Below are positions 52,501 to 59,558 of a DNA stretch of 64,000 nucleotides, one piece after another. A model generated the notes under the pieces. It made no database searches, had not been told where the DNA came from, and saw only the letters and a program-made list of their open reading frames with translations. This stretch comes from Acidobacteriota bacterium (GTDB taxonomy: Bacteria; Acidobacteriota; Vicinamibacteria; Vicinamibacterales; Vicinamibacteraceae), in NCBI GenBank assembly GCA_020845575.1, contig JADLFL010000059.1, forward strand, positions 1 through 64,000. Reading direction: 5' to 3'. Each line of letters opens with the position of its first letter. The first letter of the stretch is position 1. The translations under genes were made by a program, and so were the position numbers.

Positions 52501-53000
52501 CGCCCGCCCAGGCACCGACGCCGGAGGCATTGAAAGCTTCCTGGCGGGAATGGCTGGAGCTGTTCAACGAGCTGCAAGTGCTGCCCGGCACGTTCCTGAT
52601 GGAGCAGGTCGGTATCGAGCACGGCGACTATGGCGGCCTCGCGCCTGCGGCGGTGAGTTCGTCGGTTCCAGTGCCCGCGGACGAGACCGACGGTGAGGCC
52701 CGCGCCTGGGACGTGGCCATTGGCCAGGCGGTAGGCGAGATGCATGAAGGGATGAGGGCTCTCGCCGCGCGTGGGGTGCCGGCTCCAGACGCGGTCGGCG
52801 TGGAGTTGGCGTCGACGAGCGGCGGCGTGATCGCCGAGGCCGAACTGCAGTGGGAGCAGCCGCATCTCGTGGTGCTGGCGCCCCACCAGGCCGAGCAGGT
52901 CGAGGCGTGCAAGGCGGCTGGCTGGCAGGTGGTGCTGGCTGTAGATTCAGGCTGGGCCGATACGGTCGCCCTGGCCATCATCGAGGTCGCAGACGTATGA
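46569..53000 (+). CDS. YprA-type helicase with DUF1998 and nuclease-like tail (helicase 2)
   Basis: This 2143-aa superfamily 2 helicase has Walker A TGTGSGKTE at 98-106, VIYPMNALANDQ, DELH at 230-233 and GTSATLGDG. The second domain shows LSATPTLEMGVDIGSLSSLL and QRVGRAGRRDGNAIVV. Cysteine clusters include CGACGRLNDSPGTCADC and CPSCHH...CPRCG. The DUF1998 part is LLYDSVPGGTGYLHQLLSED with ACPCNAVPEKDGCYRCLYQY. Near residues 1770-1800, VRPDFVIQP and IAVFADGWAYHRG look like a Vsr/PD-(D/E)XK fold. The final 350 residues are unassigned. It is 40% longer than a DrmA and best fits the DruE-like branch. Its stop overlaps the next ATG. Confidence 0.85.
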   Translation: MLPSILAHELSESTRRFLITAFEPADAYFGGIVRRFVDTPGAIGKGPYLQLGLPFRAGTGARAFFPRFETEHPGFSHQEHAWRRLRSDAAPSNTLVVTGTGSGKTECFLYPVLDHCARQKEQGAARGIKALVIYPMNALANDQARRFAEVVARTPAFAGLRVGMYIGGGGQGSAVMTPTTVITDRDTLRKAPPDVLLTNYKMLDYLLVRPKDRSLWAHNAPDTLRYVVVDELHTFDGAQGTDLALLLRRLRARLGTPPEHVVCVGTSATLGDGDTAPLRTYAGQVFASAFEVESVVAEDRDSVAQFLGEAPINHLLQSRDDFAEILDAQRYRSQAEAIAAWFPVFFAGEAVPTDVSDPAWRCALGRLLKQHLLVHNLLRVLKGGIGEWSVLCEQLTGPMPAAARPHAPRVLDALVALLAWARDVKDPNLPLVTVRVQLWMRELRRLVASVVPLATGGDNAPVDLPALRTAADLKAAREGLHLPLVQCIECHTTAWVGLRQSGSVKVDSVLEAIYNAWFRSAPELVRLYGDATLDLPCQRYLCGACGRLNDSPGTCADCRHLGLVPVFELQDYQQSKRGDVTYNWHDKTCPACGAHDRLLLLGARNATLGAQLIEQGWATPYNDDKKLIAFSDSVQDAAHRAGFFGSRTYRNNIRMAIARVVDALAQPSVPWTSLLDQLPTWLLDPARLGHLTPEAFVSEFIGPDMLWQHPWEALQRDGSLPAGSKLLARVRKRLAWEAVAEFTYLSRRGRTLDRLAFATLTLPADALEPSVDAVHRRLVEAFGLREVTRDQVRHWLWGIVLHLRQRGAITHDEMKGYALSGWLGTLTFDRGRRDWLPPIGPFSHHPQLLTLGKHRDFEVLIDRGRSWYEQWLRVTIGHGLLLPKGSERELYETALSELIAADVLQPFDGRDGRAIALRAERLEVDRDAVQLGASSGTRELTVSRALAPVVLGMPCLDAMHERYTGIVEPDDAEMWMVRRYRHGDIRRVIAAEHTGLLERDEREALEDRFKAKPSDAKPWYENLLSATPTLEMGVDIGSLSSLLLCSVPPSQASFLQRVGRAGRRDGNAIVVTLADGASPHDLYFYEEPFEMMAGEVAPPGTFLQAPEVLRRQLLAFCLDTWVASGIAATAFPDKTKPALDAVERKDEARFPYNFLNFVQNDEHGLLDRFVALLDYQPQDEVERRGVVRVLNRLREYMFGEGGVDALRVGLLKVLEELRRERHAYLERARDIKKEIERLKQQPKDEARDAQLRDHIRERGKLLELAKGISDRDLLNTFTDAGLLPNYAFPEAGVELKSLLWRRRHADDEPGGGLYVTITQRFERPAASALSEFAPENRFYANQRRVQIDQINMQLAKTEDWRLCPSCHHLENVLVSGDAHPACPRCGSAMWGDIQQRRTLLRFRQAVANANDEKSRIDDRSDDREPRFFIRQLLVDFDPNDVVVAWRLQDEHLAFGFESIRRAQFRDINFGEMGRQGVSFSVADWETTRPGFKVCRHCGMVQTPPPRRRPGEKPGPVQKHARDCQWWGKDLPEAVLDCLYLYREFSSEAVRILVPYTRTGLNETVLQSFMAALQLGLKRHYGGKVDHLRITTQEEPGADQGPKRHYVLLYDSVPGGTGYLHQLLSEDAQTLTQVLQKAYATLRACPCNAVPEKDGCYRCLYQYRQGRALSKVSRRAAEDLLGELLGSIEHLERVKSLSEIHINAQLDSILEGQFIECLSRIGGTAGLPKIKVTQDIVQGRTGYLLEVGAERYWVRLQVDVGPDDGVGAFVRPDFVIQPVRGTSTRRPIAVFADGWAYHRGAVRADAQKRSALVASEKYWVWSVVWEDVQAALAGNVEATQDVMAAHARLGVSDPLVVKVRSSLGRGSGTISEHAVARLVRWLSDPADDPDDGALRRRQREAAVLAARLIVHPQSPDIPAARGALQAVAAALPDGHHEAPLDAAVGWSKEPLRAAVVRLAWPQAYMRGDFSAGFGAITLAPAQAPTPEALKASWREWLELFNELQVLPGTFLMEQVGIEHGDYGGLAPAAVSSSVPVPADETDGEARAWDVAIGQAVGEMHEGMRALAARGVPAPDAVGVELASTSGGVIAEAELQWEQPHLVVLAPHQAEQVEACKAAGWQVVLAVDSGWADTVALAIIEVADV

Positions 53001-55093
53001 GTATCGCTCCACGCGTGGCGCTGTCGCAGGACTTCCTTCTCAAGCTCGGGAAGCTGCCAGCCGCTGTTCACGCCAACGTCGTGAAGTGGGCCCTCAAGTT
53101 CCAGCAGAACCCGACGGCGCCAGGCATCAACTACGAGGTCATCCGCGCCGCGCGCGACCGGAACCTGCGGTCGATTCGCATCGACCAGGACTGGCGCGGC
53201 ATCGTGTTCCGTCCCGAACAGGGAGACCTGTACATCCTCTTGCACGTCGACACGCACGACGAGGCCTATCGTTGGGCCGAGCGTCGCAAGTTGTCGGTGA
53301 ACCCGGTGACCGGGGCTATGCAGATGGTGAACCTCGAGGCTGTCGAGGCCCAGGCGGCTCCGGAAGCCCACGTTCGCGTTGCGCCTGCGGCAGACGCGCC
53401 AGCGCCGGCCCGCGAGGAGGTGGCCGCTCCGGCAGCCTCACCGCTGTTCAAGGACCTCACCGACGAGCAGTTGGTGCAGATCGGCACACCGCCGGAACTG
53501 ATTCCCATCGTGCGTTCGATGACGTCGGACGCGGACCTCGACCATGCGCAGGAGTTATTGCCCGTCGAGGCGTACGAAGGCCTGTTCCTGATTGCCGCGG
53601 GCGACTCGGTTACCCAGGTGCTCGTCGGACGCGAGACGCGGGTGGACCGCAAGGTCGATCCCGACGACTTCGTCACGGCCCTCGACACCGCTGAGAGCCA
53701 GTCGCGCTTCGTCGTCGTGACCAGCGACACGGAGATGTCGGCCATCCTCAACGCCCCGTTGCAGCAGTGGCGCGTGTTCCTGCATCCCACGCAGCGCAAG
53801 CTGGCCGACGGCGACAGGAGCGGGCCGGTCCGCGTGCTCGGTGGCGCCGGCACAGGGAAGACGGTACTCGCGATGCATCGCGCCGTGTGGCTCGCGAAGC
53901 ACAGGGCTTCACCCGAGAAGAAGGTCCTCTTCACGACGTTCACGCGCAACCTGGCGTTGGACGTCGAACACAACCTGAAGTCCCTGTTCCTTGGCGACCC
54001 GGCCTCAGCCAACGTGGAGGTCACCAACCTCGATCGGTGGGTACACGGATACCTGCGCAGGAAGAAGTACCCACATCGTATTGCCTACGGCCTGCAAGAC
54101 GACCCATGGCGGAGCGCCCTGGAACTCGCCCCTGCATCGCTGGGCCTCGATGACGCGTTCTTCGCCGATGAATGGTCGCAGGTGATCACGGCCCAGGGGA
54201 TCGACTCGCTCGACGACTACCGGAAGGCGTCGCGCGTGGGACGGGGCACCGTCCTCACCCGGGCCAAGCGAGACCAGATCTGGCCCGTGTTCGAGGAGTA
54301 CCGGCTGCAGCTCAGCTCGCGTCAGCTCAAGGACGCCGACGACGCGTTCCGCGACGCCGCGGCGCTACTCGCCAGCGAGAAGGAGTCGCTCCCGTATGGC
54401 TCCATCATCGTCGACGAGACGCAGGACTTCGGGCAACAGGCGTTGGTGCTGCTGCGCGCGATGGCCGCGAAGGGACAGAACGACCTCTTCTTCGTGGGTG
54501 ACGGGCATCAGCGCATCTACGCGCGCCATCGGGCTGCGATGGGCAAGTGCGGCATCGACATTCGTGGCCGCTCCAGGAAGCTGTACCTGAATTACCGCAC
54601 GACCGAGGAGATCCGCCGCTTCGCTGTCGCGCAGCTCGAGGGCCGCGAGATTGACGACATGGACGGCGGGACGGACGACAATCGTCTGTACAAGTCGCTG
54701 TCCCATGGCCCCGCGCCGGAGCAGGTCGAGACCTCGAGCCCCGACCAGGCCTTGGACGTAGCGATCGCGCGCATCACAGGTTGGCTGAGCGACCCAGACC
54801 TGCCGGCTGGAACGGTGTGCCTCATGGCACCCTCCAAGAAGCTGCGCGGCGCCGTGGCCGACCGGCTGAAGGCGGCGAAGCTGCCCGTGAGCGTTGTGAC
54901 GTCGGAATCGGCTGACACAGCGTCCGGCGACGCCGTCCGCGTGGCCACGATGCATCGGGCGAAGGGATTGGAGTTCGACCGGGTGGTGGTGCTGGCTCCC
55001 AAGGGGGTCGAACCTGCGGGCGGAACCGATATCGCGCAATTGATCTACGTGTCGCTGACGAGAGCCAAGACGGCCGCCGTCCTCGTCCGGTGA
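52997..55093 (+). CDS. UvrD-like helicase with RelE-like N-terminal domain
   Basis: This 698-aa protein starts at ATG 52997, overlapping the helicase 2 stop (ATGA). Residues 1-95 (LPAAVHANVVKWALKFQQNP, LRSIRIDQDWRGIVFR, YILLHVDTHDEAYRWAERR) resemble the RelE/ParE toxin fold. A linker follows (100-260). The superfamily 1 helicase has GGAGTGKT at 282-289, SIIVDETQDFGQQAL, KLYLNYRTTEEIRR, TMHRAKGLEFDRVVV and YVSLTRAK. All main UvrD motifs are present. The toxin-like part may bind RNA or ribosomes or may simply be a structural module; its catalytic residues cannot be judged from sequence alone. Confidence 0.85.
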   Translation: MSIAPRVALSQDFLLKLGKLPAAVHANVVKWALKFQQNPTAPGINYEVIRAARDRNLRSIRIDQDWRGIVFRPEQGDLYILLHVDTHDEAYRWAERRKLSVNPVTGAMQMVNLEAVEAQAAPEAHVRVAPAADAPAPAREEVAAPAASPLFKDLTDEQLVQIGTPPELIPIVRSMTSDADLDHAQELLPVEAYEGLFLIAAGDSVTQVLVGRETRVDRKVDPDDFVTALDTAESQSRFVVVTSDTEMSAILNAPLQQWRVFLHPTQRKLADGDRSGPVRVLGGAGTGKTVLAMHRAVWLAKHRASPEKKVLFTTFTRNLALDVEHNLKSLFLGDPASANVEVTNLDRWVHGYLRRKKYPHRIAYGLQDDPWRSALELAPASLGLDDAFFADEWSQVITAQGIDSLDDYRKASRVGRGTVLTRAKRDQIWPVFEEYRLQLSSRQLKDADDAFRDAAALLASEKESLPYGSIIVDETQDFGQQALVLLRAMAAKGQNDLFFVGDGHQRIYARHRAAMGKCGIDIRGRSRKLYLNYRTTEEIRRFAVAQLEGREIDDMDGGTDDNRLYKSLSHGPAPEQVETSSPDQALDVAIARITGWLSDPDLPAGTVCLMAPSKKLRGAVADRLKAAKLPVSVVTSESADTASGDAVRVATMHRAKGLEFDRVVVLAPKGVEPAGGTDIAQLIYVSLTRAKTAAVLVR

Positions 55094-55263
55094 TGATCAA
55101 GGAGCATAGCCTTCCCCCACCGACAGGCCTGGGCGAAGAGCAGAAGCGGCATCGGGCGGAATGTCGCCTCGACACGTGCCTGAAGGGTGCGCGCTCCACG
55201 CGTCGTTCAGCGCGCCGTCGACTCGGTCTGGTTCGATATCGGTCTGTCGGAGGGCACAGATGA
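55093..55263 (+). CDS. 56-aa micro-ORF coupled on both sides
   Basis: ATG 55093 overlaps the TGA of the UvrD-like gene, and the frame ends in TGA at 55261-55263, overlapping the ATG of the next PLD-like gene. The product (MIKEHSLPPPTGLGEEQKRH at its start) is basic, with an Arg-rich second half and two cysteines. It fills the whole intergenic gap. No homology is recognised. It might be a real coupled small protein, or a leader that keeps ribosomes moving to the next start. Confidence 0.4.
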   Translation: MIKEHSLPPPTGLGEEQKRHRAECRLDTCLKGARSTRRSARRRLGLVRYRSVGGHR

Positions 55264-56465
55264 ACATTGAGATCCTGAGTGGGGCGACATCTTTCGCCGA
55301 CAGATTCAGGGAATGCTGCTCTCGGTACGACCGACTGGACTTGGCAGTCGCATGGTGCGGCGATCCATCTAAGACTCTTCCCTACGACCAAATCGGCGCG
55401 TTCAGAGGACAAGTGGACGCGACGGTGGGCATTGCCCTCAATCGCACGCATCCTGACGCCGTGTCGTGGTTCATGGGTCGCCAGAGGACTCAGGTCAGAA
55501 TCGTGGATGGCGAAAACGTCTTCTTTCACCCGAAGGTCTATCTATTCACCAAAGGCGATGCGTTTGCCTTGTTCGTAGGAAGTTCGAATCTTACGTTCAG
55601 CGGCTTCTACAAGAATGTCGAGGTCAATGCCTATTGCGAAGGTTCGCTGTCAGCCCGCGGCGCCAGTGGTGTGAAGGAACTGCGCGGACGACTGTCTGAA
55701 TGGAGGACGGACTCATTCTCGTTTGTGCCCTCTGTGCGATGGCTGAACGGATATCGCAAGAGGTATCAGGCTTCATTGGCAAAGGCTCGCAAGGCGGGAC
55801 TTGTTACAGAGCCTCAAGTTGAAGAACAGGTTGCCAGCGCGAGTTGGCTCAGACAAGCAGACTGGAACGTGTACTACGGGAAGGTCCTCGCCGGGCTGCG
55901 CGGTTCCGGACGCGAGGGCGGGCTCCGAACGGCCTTGGACGCCGGCGAACGTTTGCTGCCGCGCCCATGGAAGACGTCCTACTTCTCAGACGTCGAGCGG
56001 CGTCGGGTGATCAACGGCCTCGGCGACGACTACGCCTCCCTCGGGCACGTTGGCGCATCAGGAGCATTCCGGCAGCTGGTCAGGAATGGCACAGCACAGC
56101 AGCATGCCACCATCGTTCGCAGCATGAACGCCATTTCGGCGCTCCCCAGGCCGATACCCTGGCGTCGCCTTGAGCGCGTACTGCATGATCTCGTGCGTAT
56201 TGGGCCGACGATGAAGGTGTGGGGCCGGTTACTCTGCCTAGTCAGACCTGACCTCTTCTGTACGGTGGCTGCCCCAACGGTCCGAGCGAATCTATCGCAA
56301 GTCGTGGGGATAGGACAGGGACGCTTCGCTGACGTCGATGGATACATCGAACTGATCCGATTGCTGCACGCATCGCCCTGGTTCAACACTTCAGCACCGC
56401 AGACGCGACGAGCGAAGGAGATATGGAATCGGCGCGTGGCGTACATGGACGCGATCTTCTATTAG
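55260..56465 (+). CDS. Phospholipase D-like nuclease
   Basis: This 401-aa protein has an N-terminal PLD-like domain: LDLAVAWCGDPSK, then FHPKVYLFTKGD with H90, K92 and D100, and LFVGSSNLTFSGF. One HxK motif implies a dimer. The C-terminal 250 residues are not recognised. GGAGGG five bases before ATG 55260 is a good ribosome site and decides the start over the frame opening at 55161. Its base composition is lower in GC than the UvrD gene. It differs from the PLD-BRCT protein and may be a second effector nuclease. Confidence 0.75.
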   Translation: MNIEILSGATSFADRFRECCSRYDRLDLAVAWCGDPSKTLPYDQIGAFRGQVDATVGIALNRTHPDAVSWFMGRQRTQVRIVDGENVFFHPKVYLFTKGDAFALFVGSSNLTFSGFYKNVEVNAYCEGSLSARGASGVKELRGRLSEWRTDSFSFVPSVRWLNGYRKRYQASLAKARKAGLVTEPQVEEQVASASWLRQADWNVYYGKVLAGLRGSGREGGLRTALDAGERLLPRPWKTSYFSDVERRRVINGLGDDYASLGHVGASGAFRQLVRNGTAQQHATIVRSMNAISALPRPIPWRRLERVLHDLVRIGPTMKVWGRLLCLVRPDLFCTVAAPTVRANLSQVVGIGQGRFADVDGYIELIRLLHASPWFNTSAPQTRRAKEIWNRRVAYMDAIFY

Positions 56466-56584
56466 CTCAGAAGCCATTGAAGGGCGCCGATCTTCGCCAT
56501 GCCTGTGAATGGCCGCGGCCAGCGGGCCGCGGCTTCAGGGAACATAGCTCCGCAACGAACACCGCGCCGCGAGAGGAACCTGCT

Positions 56585-57208
56585 GTGACGCCACAGCTTC
56601 TGGACGATAGACCAGATGAGCTTCAACGCCTTCTGGGAGCATTCAAGGCCGGGCGCACGGCAGAGGCGCTCGCGGCCTGCGAGACGCGGATCGCGGAGTG
56701 CGACACGGATTCGAAGGCGTGGTTCATTCTGGGCCTGATTGCCCACGAAGAGGGTCGGGATGAGGACGCGCGGCAGGCGTACTCCTCGTCCCTGTTCGGT
56801 CACGTCTACTGGCTGCTCCGACGGCGACAGGCGATGTATTTGCGACCGGAGAACCCTCACTCCTCCGAGCTGGCGGAGCCCATATGGATGAAGGCATTCG
56901 TCCAGGCTGCAGCCCGCATCACCGCGGAAGATGGTTGCGCCGAGTTCGGGCTCGCCGAAGAGCACCTGTCGGACGCTGACGCGCCCAGTCGAGGATTGTT
57001 TTGGCTCGACAGCAAGGGGCAGGATGGCGGCGTGCGCCGGATCTGGCTGGTAGACGCTGCTTCGGCGCTCTTCTACCTCCTGCGAACCAACGATTTCTAC
57101 AGCACTTGTCTGGGAAATCTTGCGGTCACGTTGCGGCGGCTCGGTGAGCAGCAGCTCGCAGCAGCGTACATAAGGGAAGCCGAGGAGATGCGGCCGCAAC
57201 AGTTGTGA
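56585..57208 (+). CDS. TPR-like helical protein
   Basis: This 207-aa product begins at GTG 56585 after a GAGAGGAACC-like ribosome site. The segments LQRLLGAFKAGRTAEALAAC, KAWFILGLIAHEEGRDEDAR and LAVTLRRLGEQQLAAAYIRE have the alternating small/aromatic residues of tetratricopeptide repeats. No enzymatic motif is visible; a scaffold role is likely. It follows the PLD-like gene by 120 bases on the same strand. An earlier start at 56423 would overlap that gene. Confidence 0.6.
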   Translation: MTPQLLDDRPDELQRLLGAFKAGRTAEALAACETRIAECDTDSKAWFILGLIAHEEGRDEDARQAYSSSLFGHVYWLLRRRQAMYLRPENPHSSELAEPIWMKAFVQAAARITAEDGCAEFGLAEEHLSDADAPSRGLFWLDSKGQDGGVRRIWLVDAASALFYLLRTNDFYSTCLGNLAVTLRRLGEQQLAAAYIREAEEMRPQQL

Positions 57209-57551
57209 CACTGTGTGACAGATAAGGGCGAAGCACGAAACCATCCGCGGCGACCGTCGATTTCGGACGCTCGCCATCCGACCGCCATCGGTTCCCGTCA
57301 TGCCATGCGCGGTTGTCGCGGATGCTCTTGCAGCCGCAGGCCAGAAATGGCCTTTCAACTCCCGCAAGAAGCGACAGGTCCGGAACGACGGGCCGAGCGG
57401 CGCGTCCGCCCAGACTATACAAGTACCTTGATCCGGAAGACAATCCGCACGCCAAAGGCGGGCGTGAACCTTAAGGCGCGATGGCCTGGAACGTTGAACA
57501 TGCGGATAGTCACCCGCGACGCAGTGAGGGATGAGGGATGAGGACGAAACG
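57209..57551. other. Non-coding gap before the PHP gene remnant
   Basis: No credible gene is seen in these 343 bases. A small inverted repeat CCGCACGCC/GGCGGGCG lies near 57448-57467. GTGAGGGATGAGGGATGAGG just before ATG 57552 is a short direct repeat that can also serve as its ribosome site. The promoter of the truncated PHP gene is probably here. Confidence 0.4.
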
Positions 57552-57653
57552 ATGAGCGGCGTTCACGATCCCCGCGGCTCCCACTGGCATCGATGGGACC
57601 CGCACCTCCACGCCCCCGGCACGTTACTCAACGATCAGTTCGGTTGGGCTTGA
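57552..57653 (+). pseudogene. PHP-domain (TrlF-like) gene, 5' fragment cut by IS3
   Basis: From ATG 57552, 30-odd codons read GSHWHRWDPHLHAPGTLLND followed by QFG, matching the start of PHP-domain AAA-type proteins (usually WRKWDLHIHTP...). The HxH metal motif is intact. The frame enters the IS3-family end at about 57641 and stops at 57651-57653. The rest of the gene is not found on the far side of the insertion. TrlF-like PHP ATPases often sit in defence islands. Assignment is from about 20 conserved residues. Confidence 0.6.
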
Positions 57654-57689
57654 TCCGCTTTCGTGGACATCTTCCGAGAGGTGGATACG

Positions 57690-57972
57690 ATGTCCCGCAT
57701 GTCCAATCCGAAGCCGGCACGCTGAGGCGCCGGCAGTTCACTGACGAGTTCAAGGCGGGGGCCGTTCGGCTGGTCCTCGACGAGGGAAAGACGGTCGGCG
57801 CCGTCGCCCGCGAGCTGGATCTGACGCAGTCGGCATTGGCCGACTGGGTCCGCAAGGCCCAGGCCGAGCGCACCCAGGGGCGCAGCGGCCTGACCGGCGT
57901 CGAGCGGGAGGAGTTGACGCGCCTGCGCAAAGAGAACCGCGAGCTGCGGATGGAACGCGAGGTGCTAAAAAA
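57690..57972 (+). pseudogene. IS3 OrfA remnant (split and probably frameshifted)
   Basis: The frame encodes RRRQFTDEFKAGAVRLVLDE, then VGAVARELDLTQSALADWVR and a leucine-zipper-like REELTRLRKENRELRMEREV, the standard OrfA helix-turn-helix plus zipper. The natural ATG at 57690 is in another frame and meets TGA at 57723, so a frameshift near 57720 is likely. After KN at 57972 the frame enters the IS110 element. The last 12 or so codons survive at 59560-59594. Confidence 0.75.
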
Positions 57973-58202
57973 CGAGTCTCGGGCTCTCACGCAGCCCGAC
58001 TTGTGGGCCAGAAACTCCGTGGCGTACGCTCGCAGGCCCGAGGCCGTGGCCGTCCGCTTTCTGGTGACATCGTGAGCCCGCTAAAAAACATGGTCCGGGG
58101 GTGGCCTGCGCACATGTCAGTGGTGACGCCGCAAGGTGATCCCGTTTAGGAAAGTGTTCGAGTGCGCCGCCCCTGCCTCGGGAGATTCCGAGGAGGAGTG
58201 CG
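57973..58202 (+). ncRNA. Candidate bridge RNA region of the IS110 element
   Basis: This is the left non-coding end of the IS110 element, where bridge RNAs that pair with donor and target DNA have been shown for relatives such as IS621. The position and length fit. I could not fold it or identify the two guide loops by eye. The sequence around the target, GGTGCTAAAA/AAGCC, should match the target loop if it is functional; GCTAAAAAACATGG does occur inside it at 58080. Confidence 0.35.
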
Positions 58203-59558
58203 ATGGCGAAGCGTCGAGCGTCGAATCCGTTCTCTACGATCAATCCGCACGCCGCCGGCCTCGATATCGGGGCGACGCACCACGTCGTGGCGGTCAGGCC
58301 GGACCGAGATCCGACACCGGTCCGGACGTTCTGCACCTTCAGTGGTGACCTGCACGGCCTCGCCGATTGGTTGCAGGCCGTCGGCATCACGACCGTGGCG
58401 ATGGAGTCCACCGGGGTGTACTGGATTCCCGTGTTCGAGATCCTCGAAGCTCGCGGGTTCGACGTCGTGCTGGTCAATGCCCGCGACGTGAAGCAGGTGC
58501 CAGGGCGGAAGACGGACGTCAATGACGCGCAGTGGCTCCAGCAGTTGCACCAGTATGGGTTGCTACGCGGGAGCTTCCGCCCCCGCGAGGCGATCGTTCA
58601 GTTGCGTGCCTACCTCCGGCTGCGTGAGCGCCTCATCGAGTACGCGGCCGCGCACATTCAGCACATGCAGAAGGCGTTGATGCAGATGAATCTGCAACTG
58701 CACCACGCGGTGACCGATATCACCGGCGTCACCGGGATGCGCATCCTCCGCGCCATCGTCGCGGGCGAGCGCTCCGCGGAGGTCCTGGCCGCGCATCGCG
58801 ACGTGCGCTGTGCCGCCTCGGATGCGACGCTTCGGGCCGCTCTGACGGGGCACTATCGGCCGGAGCATGTCTTCGCCTTACAGCAGGCGCTGGAGCTGTA
58901 CGACTTCCATCAAACCAAGATTGCCGAGTGCGATACGCAGATCGAGACGGCGCTCCGGGCGCTGGCGGCGGAGCGCTCGGCACCCACGACACCGCTCCCG
59001 GCGCAACGGCACGCGAAGGGCCGCAATGAGCCGGCGTTCGATGTCCGGACCGTGCTGCACCGACTCCTGGGCGCGGACCTCAGTCAGATTCACGGCCTTG
59101 GTCCGTACACGGTGCTCCGACTGGTCGCCGAGTGCGGCGACGACATGACCCGATGGCCGACCGCCAAGCATTTCACGTCGTGGCTGTGCCTCGCCCCGGC
59201 CAACAAGATCTCGGGCGGCCGGGTGCTCAGCGCCGCGACCCGTCGCTCCTCCAGTCGTGTGGCAGCCCTTCTCCGCATCGCGGCCGTCAATGTGGGACGG
59301 ACGCAGACGGCCCTCGGGGCGTTCTACCGACGCTTGGCTGCGCGCATCGGCAAGGCGCAAGCAGTGACCGCGACGGCGCGCAAGCTGGCGGTGCTCTTCT
59401 ATAAGGCGCTTCGCTTTGGCGTGGCGTACGCCGACCCTGGTGTCTCTGCGTACGAAGCCAAGTATCGGCACCGCCTGGTCCAGCATCTCGAGCGCCGCGC
59501 AAAGACCCTGGGTTTTACGCTCGTCGCCAAAGCTGGGGTAGTGGCAGGAGTTTCTTAG
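58203..59558 (+). CDS. IS110-family transposase (recombinase)
   Basis: This 451-aa enzyme combines a RuvC-like DEDD domain with a C-terminal serine-containing Tnp_20 domain. The acidic residues are in AAGLDIGATHH, TVAMESTGVYW and GRKTDVNDAQWL. The Tnp_20 part is LGPYTVLRLVAECGDDMTRW and FTSWLCLAPANKISGGR. It is somewhat longer than the common 330-400 aa. The gene appears intact, with GAGGAG seven bases before ATG 58203. Confidence 0.93.
   Translation: MAKRRASNPFSTINPHAAGLDIGATHHVVAVRPDRDPTPVRTFCTFSGDLHGLADWLQAVGITTVAMESTGVYWIPVFEILEARGFDVVLVNARDVKQVPGRKTDVNDAQWLQQLHQYGLLRGSFRPREAIVQLRAYLRLRERLIEYAAAHIQHMQKALMQMNLQLHHAVTDITGVTGMRILRAIVAGERSAEVLAAHRDVRCAASDATLRAALTGHYRPEHVFALQQALELYDFHQTKIAECDTQIETALRALAAERSAPTTPLPAQRHAKGRNEPAFDVRTVLHRLLGADLSQIHGLGPYTVLRLVAECGDDMTRWPTAKHFTSWLCLAPANKISGGRVLSAATRRSSSRVAALLRIAAVNVGRTQTALGAFYRRLAARIGKAQAVTATARKLAVLFYKALRFGVAYADPGVSAYEAKYRHRLVQHLERRAKTLGFTLVAKAGVVAGVS

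Noticed and set aside
28671-56465. Calling the locus canonical class 1 DISARM
   Set aside because: There is no separate drmA/drmB pair, both DUF1998 helicases are fused giants, and extra parts (1183-aa protein, UvrD, second PLD) are present.
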